From assembly GCA_900316395.1 (NCBI GenBank), contig ONCT01000011.1, forward strand, positions 1 to 43,481: a DNA stretch of 43,481 nucleotides, read 5' to 3'. The DNA comes from an uncultured Lachnospiraceae bacterium. Its GTDB lineage: Bacteria; Bacillota; Clostridia; Lachnospirales; Lachnospiraceae. This document shows positions 1 to 8,374 of this stretch, in pieces. The first letter of the stretch is position 1. Every line of letters starts with the position of its first letter. The translations under genes and the position numbers were made by a program. The notes beneath the pieces are model-generated. The model was not told where the DNA came from, did no database searches, and was given only the letters and a program-made list of their open reading frames with translations.

Positions 1-52
1 TAACTATTTCTTTTATTTCATCCCATTTATCAATGAGTAATTGAAGTTCCAT
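1..52 (-). CDS. dnaA: dnaA, 5' end only (replication initiator DnaA)
   Basis: Reading leftward from 52, an ATG opens a frame beginning MELQLLIDKWDEIKEIV that runs off the window. The Trp-x-x-Ile-x-x-Ile pattern fits the start of DnaA domain I, which contacts the helicase and other initiation partners. An AGAGGT ribosome binding site lies just upstream at about 58-64 (complement). The position also fits: divergent from rpmH across an AT-rich region with DnaA boxes, as is usual in Firmicutes. Only 17 codons are visible, so the call rests on context as much as on sequence. Confidence 0.72.
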   Translation of the reverse strand, partial: MELQLLIDKWDEIKEIV

Positions 53-389
53 TATATACCTCTATCTATATTACATTATAATAGGAAGAAACTAATAATT
101 GGTTAATTAGTATATTCCTATTATAGCAAAAAATTCCACATACAATTTTACCCTAATTACGTCCTTTTATCAACCTTGATAATTAATTATTAACTACCTA
201 AATTGATGGTATTTTATTTATAAACCTTAAGTGAAAAAATGTGAAACGTGCTATTTTATACGATAAACATGTGATTAAATTTTGATTATATATTAACTTT
301 TCCACAAAGTTATCCACAAAATGTTTATTATTCACCTATTGTTATTAAAGTTATTCACTATAAACAATGGGTAAAACCCTTTATTTTAC
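53..389. other. oriC region with DnaA boxes between dnaA and rpmH
   Basis: A gene-free, very AT-rich stretch between divergent dnaA and rpmH. It holds a perfect DnaA box TTATCCACA at 310-318 and near matches TTTTCCACA (298-306), TTATTCACC (328-336) and TTATTCACT (351-359), all in the same orientation, plus a weaker inverted match at 270-278. The cluster at 298-359 next to AT-rich DNA is the usual make-up of the dnaA-upstream part of a Firmicute origin. The exact unwinding site cannot be fixed by eye. Confidence 0.75.
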
Positions 390-417
390 TTGACTTGCGG
401 GGATTATATGATATAAT
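390..417 (+). promoter_or_regulatory. Promoter of the rpmH-rnpA operon
   Basis: TTGACT at 390-395 and TATAAT at 412-417 are separated by 16 bp, a near-consensus sigma-A promoter, about 40 bp before rpmH. It lies just right of the DnaA-box cluster, so DnaA binding could influence it (inference). Confidence 0.8.
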
Positions 418-455
418 TGCAATGATGTTTTCGACAAAAAAGGGAGGTGAATAAT

Positions 456-590
456 ATGAAGATGACTTATCAACCTAAAAAGAGACAGAGATCTAAGGTT
501 CATGGCTTCAGAGCTAGAATGAGTTCTCCAGGCGGAAGAAAAGTATTAGCTGCTAGAAGAGCTAAGGGAAGAAAGAATTTATCTGCTTAA
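456..590 (+). CDS. rpmH: 50S ribosomal protein L34
   Basis: A 44-codon gene whose product starts [18 protein letters not shown] and carries the L34 signature of Arg/Lys-rich helices with GFRARM and a C-terminal GRKNLSA. L34 sits in the 50S subunit near the exit side of 23S rRNA domain structure. The length equals the family norm. A strong AGGGAGGTGA ribosome binding site lies at 441-450, 5 bp before the start. It is first gene of the rpmH-rnpA-yidD-yidC-jag cluster next to oriC, and is followed by a hairpin that probably lowers downstream expression. Confidence 0.97.
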   Translation: MKMTYQPKKRQRSKVHGFRARMSSPGGRKVLAARRAKGRKNLSA

Positions 591-595
591 TAAAC

Positions 596-622
596 AGACC
601 ACTTAATGTGGTCTTTCTTTTT
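596..622 (+). terminator. Terminator or attenuator between rpmH and rnpA
   Basis: AGACCAC (596-602) and GTGGTCT (608-614) form a 7-bp stem with a TTAAT loop followed by a T-rich run to 622. In this position it likely lets rpmH be made in excess over rnpA, as expected for a ribosomal protein versus an RNase P subunit (inference). Confidence 0.75.
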
Positions 623-668
623 CCACAGTATTAATAGAAAGTTTTATAGATAGAAGTTATTAAATATT

Positions 669-1007
669 ATGAAAAATAGTGAATCATTAAAGAAAACATC
701 GGATTTTCAACGAGTTTATAAGAAAAGAAAATCAAAAGCAAATAAATATTTGATAATGTATATTTATAAGAATGATTTAAATGTTAACAGAATTGGTATT
801 TCCTGCAGTAAAAAGGTAGGCAATTCTGTTGTGAGACACAGAATGACGAGACTGATAAGAGAAGCATATCGGCTACATGAAGAGTATTTTAACATTGGGT
901 TAGATATGGTAGTCGTTGTCAGACCAAGTGCTAAGGATATTGGATATCATGAAATGAGTAGTGCGCTTATGCATCTGGCAAATCTTCACCACATAACTTG
1001 TAGATAA
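669..1007 (+). CDS. rnpA: Ribonuclease P protein component
   Basis: A 112-residue basic protein, the normal size for the RNase P protein that helps the RnpB ribozyme process tRNA 5' ends. The family signature is visible: an N-terminal SLKKTSDFQRVYKK segment, and the RNR-type motif region VGNSVVRHRMTRLIREAYR at about residues 50-69, which contacts the RNA. The usual Lys-Ala-Val-x-Arg-Asn signature is VVRHRMTR here. It follows rpmH after a likely attenuator and precedes yidD by 18 bp. The ribosome binding site is weak. Confidence 0.95.
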   Translation: MKNSESLKKTSDFQRVYKKRKSKANKYLIMYIYKNDLNVNRIGISCSKKVGNSVVRHRMTRLIREAYRLHEEYFNIGLDMVVVVRPSAKDIGYHEMSSALMHLANLHHITCR

Positions 1008-1025
1008 TTAACTGAAAAAGGTATT

Positions 1026-1274
1026 ATGATAAAGAATTTATTTATTGCAATAATTAAATTTTATAGAAAGTACATTTCACCGATGAAAACTACGAAATGT
1101 CCATATTATCCTACCTGTTCAACTTATGGACTTCATGCTATTGAAAAGCATGGGGCTTTTAAGGGAGGAGTTCTTACGACATGGCGTATTTTAAGGTGCA
1201 ATCCTTTTTCAAAGGGAGGATTTGATCCTGTTCCGGAGGATTTTTTCTTTCAAATAGGAGGTAAAAGAATTTGA
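1026..1274 (+). CDS. yidD: Membrane protein insertion efficiency factor YidD
   Basis: An 82-residue protein of the small YidD (HlyA-like) family, which associates with the inner face of the membrane and assists YidC-dependent insertion. Family marks include [10 protein letters not shown], the cysteine motif [19 protein letters not shown] at about residues 25-43, and [17 protein letters not shown] at about 54-70. Its stop TGA overlaps the TTG start of yidC by 4 bp, indicating translational coupling with its partner. Length is typical. Confidence 0.95.
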   Translation: MIKNLFIAIIKFYRKYISPMKTTKCPYYPTCSTYGLHAIEKHGAFKGGVLTTWRILRCNPFSKGGFDPVPEDFFFQIGGKRI

Positions 1275-2635
1275 GCGAAATATATTTAACCGCTTACGAT
1301 GGATTTATATTAGGTCCTATCGTTAAAGCATTAGGTTGGGTAATGGATAAGATTTACCTGTTCTTTTACTCAACGCTTGGTATTGAGAATGTTGCGTTCT
1401 CAATTGCAGTATTTACCTTACTTATTTATCTGGCTTTATTTCCTCTTACTTATAAGCAGCAGAAATTCTCTGCTCTTAACAGAGTAATGCAACCAGAAAT
1501 CAATGAGATTAATAATAAGTATAAAGGTAAGAGAGATAACGAATCATTACAGGCAAAGCAGGAAGAGACACAGGCTGTATATGATAAATACGGTGTTTCT
1601 GCAATGGGTTCTTGTATTCAATTACTTATTCAGTTGCCTATTTTGATTTCACTTTATAGAGTTTTCTATAATATTCCAGCTTACATTACTTCAATTAAGG
1701 ATATTTTCTTAACAAAAGTTGGTAATGCTACACAGTCGATTGTAGATGCTATTGTTAGTTCTGATGGATTTATGAGCAAGATGCAATCTGTGTATGAATA
1801 TGCTGATTTAAAGAATGTAAATGTTGATTTTACAATTGCACCTACACAGGATAATATAACTGTAATTAAGGATTATATTATTGATGTATTGTATAAATTA
1901 GGTGATGCTGGATGGGCAAAGCTGGCTGAATATTTTCCTAATATTAAGGATTCAATTGAAGCCGTTGTTACTGAGTTACATGATATTAACTATTTATTCG
2001 TACTTAATATCTCAGATACACCTTGGAATCAGATTAAAGAAGGATGGGCTGCTGATAGTAAAGATTTTGTATTAATTATATCAGCTTTACTTATTCCATT
2101 ACTTGCCTGGGGTGCTCAGATGATAAATGTTAAGTTGATGCCTACTAATAATAATGGCAATGACCAGATGGCAAGAACAATGAGAACAACTAATCTCTTA
2201 ATGCCACTTATGTCTTTATTCTTCGCATTTACCGTTCCTGTAGGTCTTGGTTTCTACTGGATTACAGGTTCTGTAATAAGAATTATTCAGCAGTTACTTC
2301 TTAATTTACATTTTAAGAAGCTTGATGCTGATAAGATTATTGAGGCTAATAAGGAAAAGGCTGCTAAGAAAGCAGAAAAGCGTGGTCAGAGAAGAGATGC
2401 AATTTACAACTCTGCTCATATTAATACTAAGAGCCTGTCATCTAATACTTCAACATCAATATCAGAAGACAATCAGGCTAAGCTTGATAAGATGAAGGAT
2501 GTAAGAAATAATCCACCTGCTGGTTCTATGGCAAGTCTTGCTAATGCTGTTAAAGACTTTAATGAAAGCAGTAATAATGCTGCTAAGAATAAGGGTAATA
2601 ACAACAAGGGCAAAGGTAATAATAATAAAAAATAA
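1271..2635 (+). CDS. yidC: Membrane protein insertase YidC/Oxa1 family
   Basis: A 454-residue polytopic insertase that places proteins in the cytoplasmic membrane, alone or with SecYEG. The start is TTG at 1271, supported by a GGAGGT site at 1257-1262 and by the 4-bp overlap with yidD. Core helices are visible from about residue 40 ([21 protein letters not shown]), then the cytoplasmic coiled hairpin, a second helix with [19 protein letters not shown], and later helices near 265-360. A long, non-conserved extracellular loop lies between, and the C-terminus is a Lys/Asn-rich tail. Unlike SpoIIIJ and E. coli YidC, which have Arg in the first core helix, this protein has Tyr53 at the aligned place. 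Confidence 0.95.
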   Translation: MSEIYLTAYDGFILGPIVKALGWVMDKIYLFFYSTLGIENVAFSIAVFTLLIYLALFPLTYKQQKFSALNRVMQPEINEINNKYKGKRDNESLQAKQEETQAVYDKYGVSAMGSCIQLLIQLPILISLYRVFYNIPAYITSIKDIFLTKVGNATQSIVDAIVSSDGFMSKMQSVYEYADLKNVNVDFTIAPTQDNITVIKDYIIDVLYKLGDAGWAKLAEYFPNIKDSIEAVVTELHDINYLFVLNISDTPWNQIKEGWAADSKDFVLIISALLIPLLAWGAQMINVKLMPTNNNGNDQMARTMRTTNLLMPLMSLFFAFTVPVGLGFYWITGSVIRIIQQLLLNLHFKKLDADKIIEANKEKAAKKAEKRGQRRDAIYNSAHINTKSLSSNTSTSISEDNQAKLDKMKDVRNNPPAGSMASLANAVKDFNESSNNAAKNKGNNNKGKGNNNKK

Positions 2636-2650
2636 TTAGGAGAATATAAA

Positions 2651-3442
2651 ATGGCTTTAGATAAACAAACTTTTGAGGCAAAAACAGTTGAGGAAGCTAT
2701 TACTAATGCTACAGTTTCTCTTGGTATTACTAGTGATGAACTTGATTACGAAGTAGTTGAGAAAGGTAGTAGTGGATTCCTTGGAATTAATTCAAAAAAT
2801 GCCGTAATAAATGTATGGAAGAAAGCTGATGCAATAAAGGAAGAAGAAGCTAAGAAAGCAGCTGAAGAGAAAGCAAATAAGGAAGCTGCTAAGAAAGAAG
2901 CTGAAGCTAAGGTACCAGCTAATAATGAAAATGTTAATGTAGATAAGAAAAGTGAGAAGTCATCAAAGGAATATGTTGTTGACCCTCATGCTTTTGAAGA
3001 AGCTAAGAAATTCTTAGACGAAGTCTTCTCATCAATGAACTTAGAGGTTGAAATTAGTAGTAGTATTGATGAAGAAAACAACATCTTAGAGATTGAATTA
3101 AAGGGACCTGAGATGGGAGTTATCATTGGTAAGCGTGGTCAGACACTTGATTCACTCCAGTATCTTACATCTCTTGCTGTTAACCGTAAGGTTGAGAATC
3201 ATACTAAGATTAAGCTTGATACAGAGGATTATCGTAGAAGACGTAAGGAAACATTAGAGAATCTTGCTAAGAACACAGCTTACAAGGCTAAGAGAAATAA
3301 GCGTTCTGTAAGCTTAGAGGCTATGAATCCTTATGAAAGACGTATCATTCACTCTGCACTACAAGATGACAAATACGTAACAACTCATTCAGAAGGCGAA
3401 GAGCCATATAGACACGTGGTTGTTGTTCCTAAGAATAATTAA
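2651..3442 (+). CDS. jag: RNA-binding protein Jag/KhpB (EloR-like)
   Basis: A 263-residue cytoplasmic RNA-binding protein. Order of parts: Jag_N domain (residues 1-56, with GSSGFLGINSKNAVI), a Lys/Ala/Glu-rich helical linker (about 60-105), a KH domain with the GKRG loop (about 158-161) followed by QTLDSLQYLTSLAVN, and a C-terminal R3H domain starting near RRRRKETLENLA. Homologues in streptococci and clostridia control cell elongation, division and RNA fate. AGGAG lies 8-9 bp upstream. It is last in the yidC cluster and is followed by two large palindromic elements rather than a simple terminator. Confidence 0.95.
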   Translation: MALDKQTFEAKTVEEAITNATVSLGITSDELDYEVVEKGSSGFLGINSKNAVINVWKKADAIKEEEAKKAAEEKANKEAAKKEAEAKVPANNENVNVDKKSEKSSKEYVVDPHAFEEAKKFLDEVFSSMNLEVEISSSIDEENNILEIELKGPEMGVIIGKRGQTLDSLQYLTSLAVNRKVENHTKIKLDTEDYRRRRKETLENLAKNTAYKAKRNKRSVSLEAMNPYERRIIHSALQDDKYVTTHSEGEEPYRHVVVVPKNN

Positions 3443-3457
3443 GAATTGTAGACGGAC

Positions 3458-3773
3458 GTTTTAATTAATGATTATGGTAAGTTAGGTTGTATTTAGTGAT
3501 TAGGGTGGTGGATAGGTTATAAGCTTATGCTAATTCTTCGCTAAATATATGTAAGTGATTGATATTAAAACAATGTAATAGTTGGACAGAAACCAGCGGC
3601 TGATTCACCATCCAGGTGACAGCCGCTTTTTCTCGTCATCCATGACGAGAAATTTCTTCATTTAATCAATCACTAACATATCTTAAGCTCGAATTAATGC
3701 ATCGCTTATAACCTATCCACCACCCTAATCACCTAATATAAGTATTTACTTAACCATAATCATTAATTAAAAC
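3458..3773 (+). repeat. Large branched palindromic element, copy A
   Basis: A 316-bp imperfect palindrome with no plausible gene. The outermost arms (3458-3478 and 3753-3773) match perfectly over 21 bp, and inner arms (3496-3524 and 3704-3732) over 29 bp. The core starts at CTTCGCTAA (3536-3544) and its end includes CTTAAGCTCG (3682-3691). Inside lie hairpin 1 at 3595-3627 (lower stem AGCGGCTG/CAGCCGCT, AT bulge, upper stem TCACC/GGTGA, loop ATCCA) and hairpin 2 at 3631-3650 (stem TCTCGTCA/TGACGAGA, loop TCCA). The same fold with different stem sequences occurs four more times in the window. The element begins 15 bp after the jag stop and may end that transcript; there is no long T run. Confidence 0.85.
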
Positions 3774-3829
3774 TGTCGCATTTACACTTATAATATTAAT
3801 TATTCTTAGGTTACAGTTATAGATGGTAG

Positions 3830-4075
3830 TGAGGGGGTGGAGGGGAGATTAGGTATTCTCATACATATAGATGCGAGCGTTATTATATGTTAGTAATTGG
3901 TTAAGTAAGGATAATTCGTGACAGGGATGTCACGAATAGGTACTCGCTGCCTGGATGGCAGCTCGAGTACCGGTATCCGTCCTGATTTCTATTAGTTCTT
4001 ATACCAATTACTTACATATAATTAGTGAAGTATCGTCGTATGAGAATACCTAATCTCTCCCCGCCCCCCCTCTCA
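3830..4075 (-). repeat. Large branched palindromic element, copy B (inverted relative to A)
   Basis: A 246-bp imperfect palindrome. Perfect arms of 19 bp lie at 3846-3864 and 4038-4056 and extend outward as a G-rich left arm and a C-rich right arm. Read on the minus strand it has the common order: hairpin 1 (3939-3971; lower stem GGTACTCG, AG bulge, upper stem CTGCC/GGCAG, loop ATCCA) then hairpin 2 (3914-3937; 10-bp stem, loop TCCC). It is the most diverged copy: the usual CTTCGCTAAG entry is only recognisable as ACTTCACTAA. It points toward copy A, and a promoter-like AT-rich stretch for mnmE starts immediately after it. Confidence 0.8.
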
Positions 4076-4150
4076 CACCAAATAATAATTGTAAAATAAG
4101 TAATAATCTAATATTATATATAATGGTGTTAACAGTTTGAGGTAATGATT

Positions 4151-5521
4151 ATGGCAAGTAATGATACGATTGCTGCTATTTCTACTGCTCTGAGTAATTC
4201 GGGAATTAGTATTATTAGAGTTAGTGGTGATAATGCAATTAGTTTGATTGACAAGATATATAAAGGTAAGCAGAAATTGGCTGATGTTGATAGCCATACT
4301 ATCAATTATGGGCATATTATTTATAATCAAGAAATCATTGATGAGGTGTTTGTATCAGTTTTTAAGGCTCCATCCACATTTACCAGAGAGGATGTAGTAG
4401 AGATTAATTGTCATGGCGGCATTCTTATTACCAAAAAGATTCTTGAAATTGTATTAGAACTTGGTATCAGATTAGCCGAGCCAGGAGAATTTACAAAGAG
4501 AGCTTTTCTTAACGGAAGGATTGATTTAAGCCAGGCAGAATCAGTGATGGACATAATACAATCCAATAGTGAGTATGCTTTGAAGGCATCTGTTAATCAG
4601 CTTAATGGAAGTGTTTCTAAAGAGATAGTGTTAATGCGTGAGAAGATTATCTACGAGATTGCCTATATTGAATCAGCACTTGATGATCCAGAGCATATTT
4701 CTCTTGATGGTTATACCGATAGATTAAGTGAAGTTGTAAGTGAAGTTAAGAATAAAGTTGATGAACTTATTGCGAGTAGTAATAATGGAATTCTTCTTAA
4801 GGAAGGAATAAATACTGTTATTGTAGGCAAGCCTAATGCTGGCAAATCATCACTTCTTAATATTCTTGCTAATAAAGAAAAAGCAATTGTTACTGATATT
4901 CCTGGCACAACAAGAGATATAATAGAAGAAAGAATTGTAATTAATGATATAATTCTTAACATTATTGATACGGCAGGAATTCGCGACACCGATAATGTTG
5001 TTGAGAGAATTGGTGTTGATAAGACATTTCAGGAAATTGACAACGCTGATTTTATAATTTATGTGGTTGATAGTTCAATTCCACTTGATGATAATGATAG
5101 TAGAATAATTGATAAGATTCAGGATAAGAAATGTGTATGCCTATTTAACAAGTCTGATTTAGAGACTGTAGTTAATGAAGAAGATATTAGTAATAAAATT
5201 GATGGTAGGATAATTTCATTTTCTGCTAAGGATTCAATTGGATTAGATGAGCTTGAAGAAGAGATTAAGAATCTTTTCTTCGATGGTAAGATTAGCAACA
5301 ATGATGAAACTATTATTACTAATGTAAGGCATAAGGATTTACTTTGTAAATGTAGAGAGTCACTCTCTTTAGTTGAACAAAGTATCAACAACGACATGCC
5401 TGAAGATTTCTACTCTATTGATTTGATGGATGCCTACAAATCTCTAGGAACCATCATTGGTGAATCAGTGGAAGACGACCTGGTGGAAGAAATCTTCTCT
5501 AAATTCTGTATGGGAAAATAA
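4151..5521 (+). CDS. mnmE: tRNA modification GTPase MnmE
   Basis: A 456-residue GTPase that, with MnmG, installs the (carboxymethyl)aminomethyl group on U34 of tRNAs reading purine-ending codons. Visible parts: N-terminal folate-binding domain (residues 1-118), helical domain, G domain with the P-loop GKPNAGKS (about 226-233), G2/G3 motifs GTTRD and DTAG, NKSD (G4), and the C-terminal FCMGK whose Cys is conserved in the family. I chose ATG 4151 over ATG 4145 because the GAGGT site at 4139-4143 is 7 bp away from it. mnmG follows, but with a 135-bp gap that holds a conserved hairpin. Confidence 0.96.
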   Translation: MASNDTIAAISTALSNSGISIIRVSGDNAISLIDKIYKGKQKLADVDSHTINYGHIIYNQEIIDEVFVSVFKAPSTFTREDVVEINCHGGILITKKILEIVLELGIRLAEPGEFTKRAFLNGRIDLSQAESVMDIIQSNSEYALKASVNQLNGSVSKEIVLMREKIIYEIAYIESALDDPEHISLDGYTDRLSEVVSEVKNKVDELIASSNNGILLKEGINTVIVGKPNAGKSSLLNILANKEKAIVTDIPGTTRDIIEERIVINDIILNIIDTAGIRDTDNVVERIGVDKTFQEIDNADFIIYVVDSSIPLDDNDSRIIDKIQDKKCVCLFNKSDLETVVNEEDISNKIDGRIISFSAKDSIGLDELEEEIKNLFFDGKISNNDETIITNVRHKDLLCKCRESLSLVEQSINNDMPEDFYSIDLMDAYKSLGTIIGESVEDDLVEEIFSKFCMGK

Positions 5522-5563
5522 TTTCTTATACATAATTTCTTAAGATGCAAATAAGTTGTGTAG

Positions 5564-5633
5564 ATAATTTAAGTTGTCAAGACCTGTGTGAAGACATTCT
5601 TAGTCGAACACAGGTGCTTGAAACTTAAATTAT
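5564..5633 (-). repeat. Small TAAGAAT-loop hairpin, copy 1, in the mnmG leader
   Basis: A 70-bp hairpin between mnmE and mnmG. Arms ATAATTTAAGTT (5564-5575) and AACTTAAATTAT (5622-5633) pair perfectly, then CAAG/CTTG and CCTGTGT/ACACAGG, and the tip is GAC-ATTCTTA-GTC (5593-5605). Read on the minus strand the tip is a TAAGAAT loop on a GAC/GTC stem followed by TT, matching the cores at 34671-34687 and 42647-42665. It ends 23 bp before the mnmG start, so it would be part of the mnmG leader if the gene is co-transcribed with mnmE. Confidence 0.72.
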
Positions 5634-5656
5634 TTCTAAAAACTGTAGGTGTATAT

Positions 5657-7564
5657 ATGTGTAAATATGAGGAAAAAAAAGTTGTAGAAGAAAAATATGA
5701 TATTGTTGTTATTGGTGCAGGTCATGCCGGTTGCGAAGCAGCTCTTAGTGCAGCCCGTCTTGGAATGAACACAATAATTTTCACAATTAGTATGGATTCT
5801 GTTGCAATGATGCCTTGCAATCCTAATATTGGTGGAACTTCCAAAGGTCATCTCGTTAGAGAAGTTGATGCTCTTGGTGGCGAAATGGGTATTAATATTG
5901 ATAAGACATTTATCCAATCGAAAATGCTTAATAAGTCAAAAGGTCCTGCTGTTCATTCACTTCGGGCACAGGCTGATAAAGCAATGTATTCTCTCGAGAT
6001 GAGAAAAACCATTCAATCCCAGGAGAATCTTACTCTTCGACAGGCCGAGGTTACAGAACTGATTATTGAAGATAATGTTGTTAAGGGAGTTAAGACATTT
6101 TCTGGTGCAACGTATTATTGTAAAGCAGTTATTCTTTGTACTGGAACTTATCTTGCCGCCCGCTGTCTTTACGGAGATGTTGTTGAACATACTGGTCCAA
6201 ATGGACTTAAGGCTGCTAACTTTCTTACTAAGTCACTTACTGATAATAATATTGATATTCTAAGATTTAAGACAGGAACTCCTGCTCGAATTGATGGAAA
6301 CACAATTGATTACAGTAAGATGGAGGAACAGTTAGGAGATGAAACCATTGTTCCATTTTCATTTACCACAGATCCAGAGTCAATTCAGAAGGAACAGATT
6401 TCCTGCTACCTAACTTATACCAATGAGAAAACTCATGATATTATTCGAAGAAACCTTGATAAATCTCCTATTTATGCAGGAATTATTGAGGGAACAGGTC
6501 CAAGATATTGCCCCTCAATCGAAGATAAAGTGGTAAAATTCTCCGATAAGTCACGTCATCAGTTGTTTATTGAGCCTGAGGGATTGTATACAAACGAGAT
6601 GTACATAAGTGGTATGTCTTCTTCAATGCCAGAGTCAGTTCAGTACGATATGTATCGAAGTGTTGCTGGTCTTGAAAATGCTAAGATTGTAAGAAATGCT
6701 TATGCCATTGAGTACGACTGTATTAAGGCAACACAACTTAAATCATCTCTTGAGTTTAAGAATATTGATGCTTTGTTTGCCGCAGGTCAGTTCAATGGAA
6801 GTAGCGGATATGAGGAAGCTGCAGCACAAGGATTAATTGCTGGAATAAATAGCGCGAGAAAATTAAAGAATCAAGAACCTCTTATTCTTGATAGAAGCCA
6901 ATCCTATATTGGAGTTTTAATCGATGATCTTGTAACAAAGGAAACAAAAGAGCCTTATAGGATGATGACAAGTCGAGCTGAGTATCGACTTTTACTTAGG
7001 CAGGATAATGCTGACCTTCGACTTACTAAGATTGGTTATGAGGTTGGTCTTATTTCCGAGGAAAGATATAAGAAGCTTTGCGAGAAGGAAAAATTAATTC
7101 AAAAAGAGATAGACAGAGTTAAGTCTGTTAACATTGGTGCTAATGCCAAGGTGCAGGATGTTCTTACTAAGCTAGGAAGTATTCCTCTTAATCAGGGTGT
7201 GAAATTATCTGATTTAATAAGAAGGCCAGAGCTTGATTATGATAAGTTAGCAGATCTTGATAAAGACAGACCTGAACTTCCAATTGATGTTAGGGACCAG
7301 GTTAATATTAATATTAAGTACGAAGGATATATTGAAAGACAGATTAAACAGGTTAATGATTTTAAGAAGCTTGAGAATAAAATAATTCCTGATGCGGTTA
7401 ATTATGATGATGTTAAGTCACTTCGATTAGAAGCTCGTCAGAAGTTAAATGAATTAAGACCAAGAAGTATTGGTCAGGCTTCAAGAATTTCTGGTGTGTC
7501 TCCTGCAGATATTTCTGTACTTTTGGTTTATCTCGAGCAGGGAAAATATTTAGATAAGGAGTAA
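5657..7564 (+). CDS. mnmG: tRNA uridine-5-carboxymethylaminomethyl enzyme MnmG (GidA)
   Basis: A 635-residue FAD-dependent partner of MnmE in U34 modification. The Rossmann motif [10 protein letters not shown] lies near residues 20-29, followed by the family motifs [23 protein letters not shown] and FKTGTPAR, and a C-terminal helical domain ending [19 protein letters not shown]. The frame is open up to 5588, but the normal family start is close to the FAD motif; ATG 5657, with AGGTG about 7 bp upstream, gives the usual length. rsmG follows after 16 bp, the standard order. Confidence 0.95.
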   Translation: MCKYEEKKVVEEKYDIVVIGAGHAGCEAALSAARLGMNTIIFTISMDSVAMMPCNPNIGGTSKGHLVREVDALGGEMGINIDKTFIQSKMLNKSKGPAVHSLRAQADKAMYSLEMRKTIQSQENLTLRQAEVTELIIEDNVVKGVKTFSGATYYCKAVILCTGTYLAARCLYGDVVEHTGPNGLKAANFLTKSLTDNNIDILRFKTGTPARIDGNTIDYSKMEEQLGDETIVPFSFTTDPESIQKEQISCYLTYTNEKTHDIIRRNLDKSPIYAGIIEGTGPRYCPSIEDKVVKFSDKSRHQLFIEPEGLYTNEMYISGMSSSMPESVQYDMYRSVAGLENAKIVRNAYAIEYDCIKATQLKSSLEFKNIDALFAAGQFNGSSGYEEAAAQGLIAGINSARKLKNQEPLILDRSQSYIGVLIDDLVTKETKEPYRMMTSRAEYRLLLRQDNADLRLTKIGYEVGLISEERYKKLCEKEKLIQKEIDRVKSVNIGANAKVQDVLTKLGSIPLNQGVKLSDLIRRPELDYDKLADLDKDRPELPIDVRDQVNINIKYEGYIERQIKQVNDFKKLENKIIPDAVNYDDVKSLRLEARQKLNELRPRSIGQASRISGVSPADISVLLVYLEQGKYLDKE

Positions 7565-7580
7565 TTAATAATTATTTGCT

Positions 7581-8315
7581 ATGAGTTCAAAATATAATTA
7601 TGATTTAACAAAATTACAAAATGGTTTAGATTCGTTGGATATTTCATATGATGATGACAAGCTTGATAAATTAATCTTCTTCTATGAAATGGTAGTTGAG
7701 AAGAATAAGGTGATGAATCTTACAGGAATTACTGATTTTGATGAATTTGTTGAAAAGCATTTTATAGATTCTCTTATTCTTGCAAAGGCATATCCTGATA
7801 TTTCCAAGAATAAATTCGTTATTGATGTTGGTACAGGGGCCGGATTTCCAGGAATTCCCTTATCTATCATTTATAATAACAGTCGTTTTGTACTGTTAGA
7901 CTCATTAAATAAGAGAATTAACTTTATTAACGAGGTTATATCCTCTCTTTCCCTACGAAATGTTGAGACTATTTCCGGAAGAGCTGAAGATTATGCCAGA
8001 AATCCGTTATATAGAGAACAATTTGACCTATGTGTTACTCGTGCAGTGGCAGAAATTAATCTATTGTCTGAGTACTCTCTTCCATTTGTTAAGGTTAAAG
8101 GTCAATGTATTCCTTACAAGTCATCAGACATTGATGATGAAATTGAGAATGGTCGAAACGCAATTTCAATTCTTGGGGGTGAATTTGATAAGGTCGTTAA
8201 GGTTCAGATTCCTAATGCAGATTATGAGAGAAGTCTTGTAGTCATTAATAAGGTAGAGCCGACCCCAGATAAATATCCAAGAAAAGCAGGAATGCCAAAA
8301 AAGAAGCCATTATAA
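7581..8315 (+). CDS. rsmG: 16S rRNA (guanine527-N7)-methyltransferase RsmG
   Basis: A 244-residue SAM-dependent enzyme that methylates G527 of 16S rRNA in the decoding region. The SAM-binding motif IDVGTGAGFPGIPLSI lies at about residues 79-94; the N-terminal KNKVMNLTGITDFDEFVEKHFIDSL and the later CVTRAVAEINLLSEYSLP are typical of the family. It sits 16 bp after mnmG and is followed by a strong bidirectional terminator shared with the convergent hydrolase gene. The C-terminus ends with a basic GMPKKKPL stretch common in clostridial members. Confidence 0.96.
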   Translation: MSSKYNYDLTKLQNGLDSLDISYDDDKLDKLIFFYEMVVEKNKVMNLTGITDFDEFVEKHFIDSLILAKAYPDISKNKFVIDVGTGAGFPGIPLSIIYNNSRFVLLDSLNKRINFINEVISSLSLRNVETISGRAEDYARNPLYREQFDLCVTRAVAEINLLSEYSLPFVKVKGQCIPYKSSDIDDEIENGRNAISILGGEFDKVVKVQIPNADYERSLVVINKVEPTPDKYPRKAGMPKKKPL

Positions 8316-8326
8316 TAATTCATTAA

Positions 8327-8374
8327 AAAAGTTCAAGTACCTATTTACTATAGGACTTGAACTTTTATTTTTAT
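8327..8374. terminator. Bidirectional terminator between rsmG and the convergent hydrolase gene
   Basis: AAAAGTTCAAGT (8327-8338) pairs with ACTTGAACTTTT (8355-8366), extended by CCTA/TAGG around a 7-nt loop, with T runs on both strands. Its arms resemble those of the small-family hairpin at 42625-42686 (both read GTTCAAG..ACCTAT..TAGG..CTTGAAC) but without the TAAGAAT core. Confidence 0.9.

Noticed and set aside
4073..4330. Minus-strand frame over the mnmE start
   Set aside because: It overlaps a certain gene and has no family features.
5588..5656. Upstream extension of mnmG
   Set aside because: It would begin inside the small-family hairpin and add residues unlike any MnmG; ATG 5657 gives the normal length.
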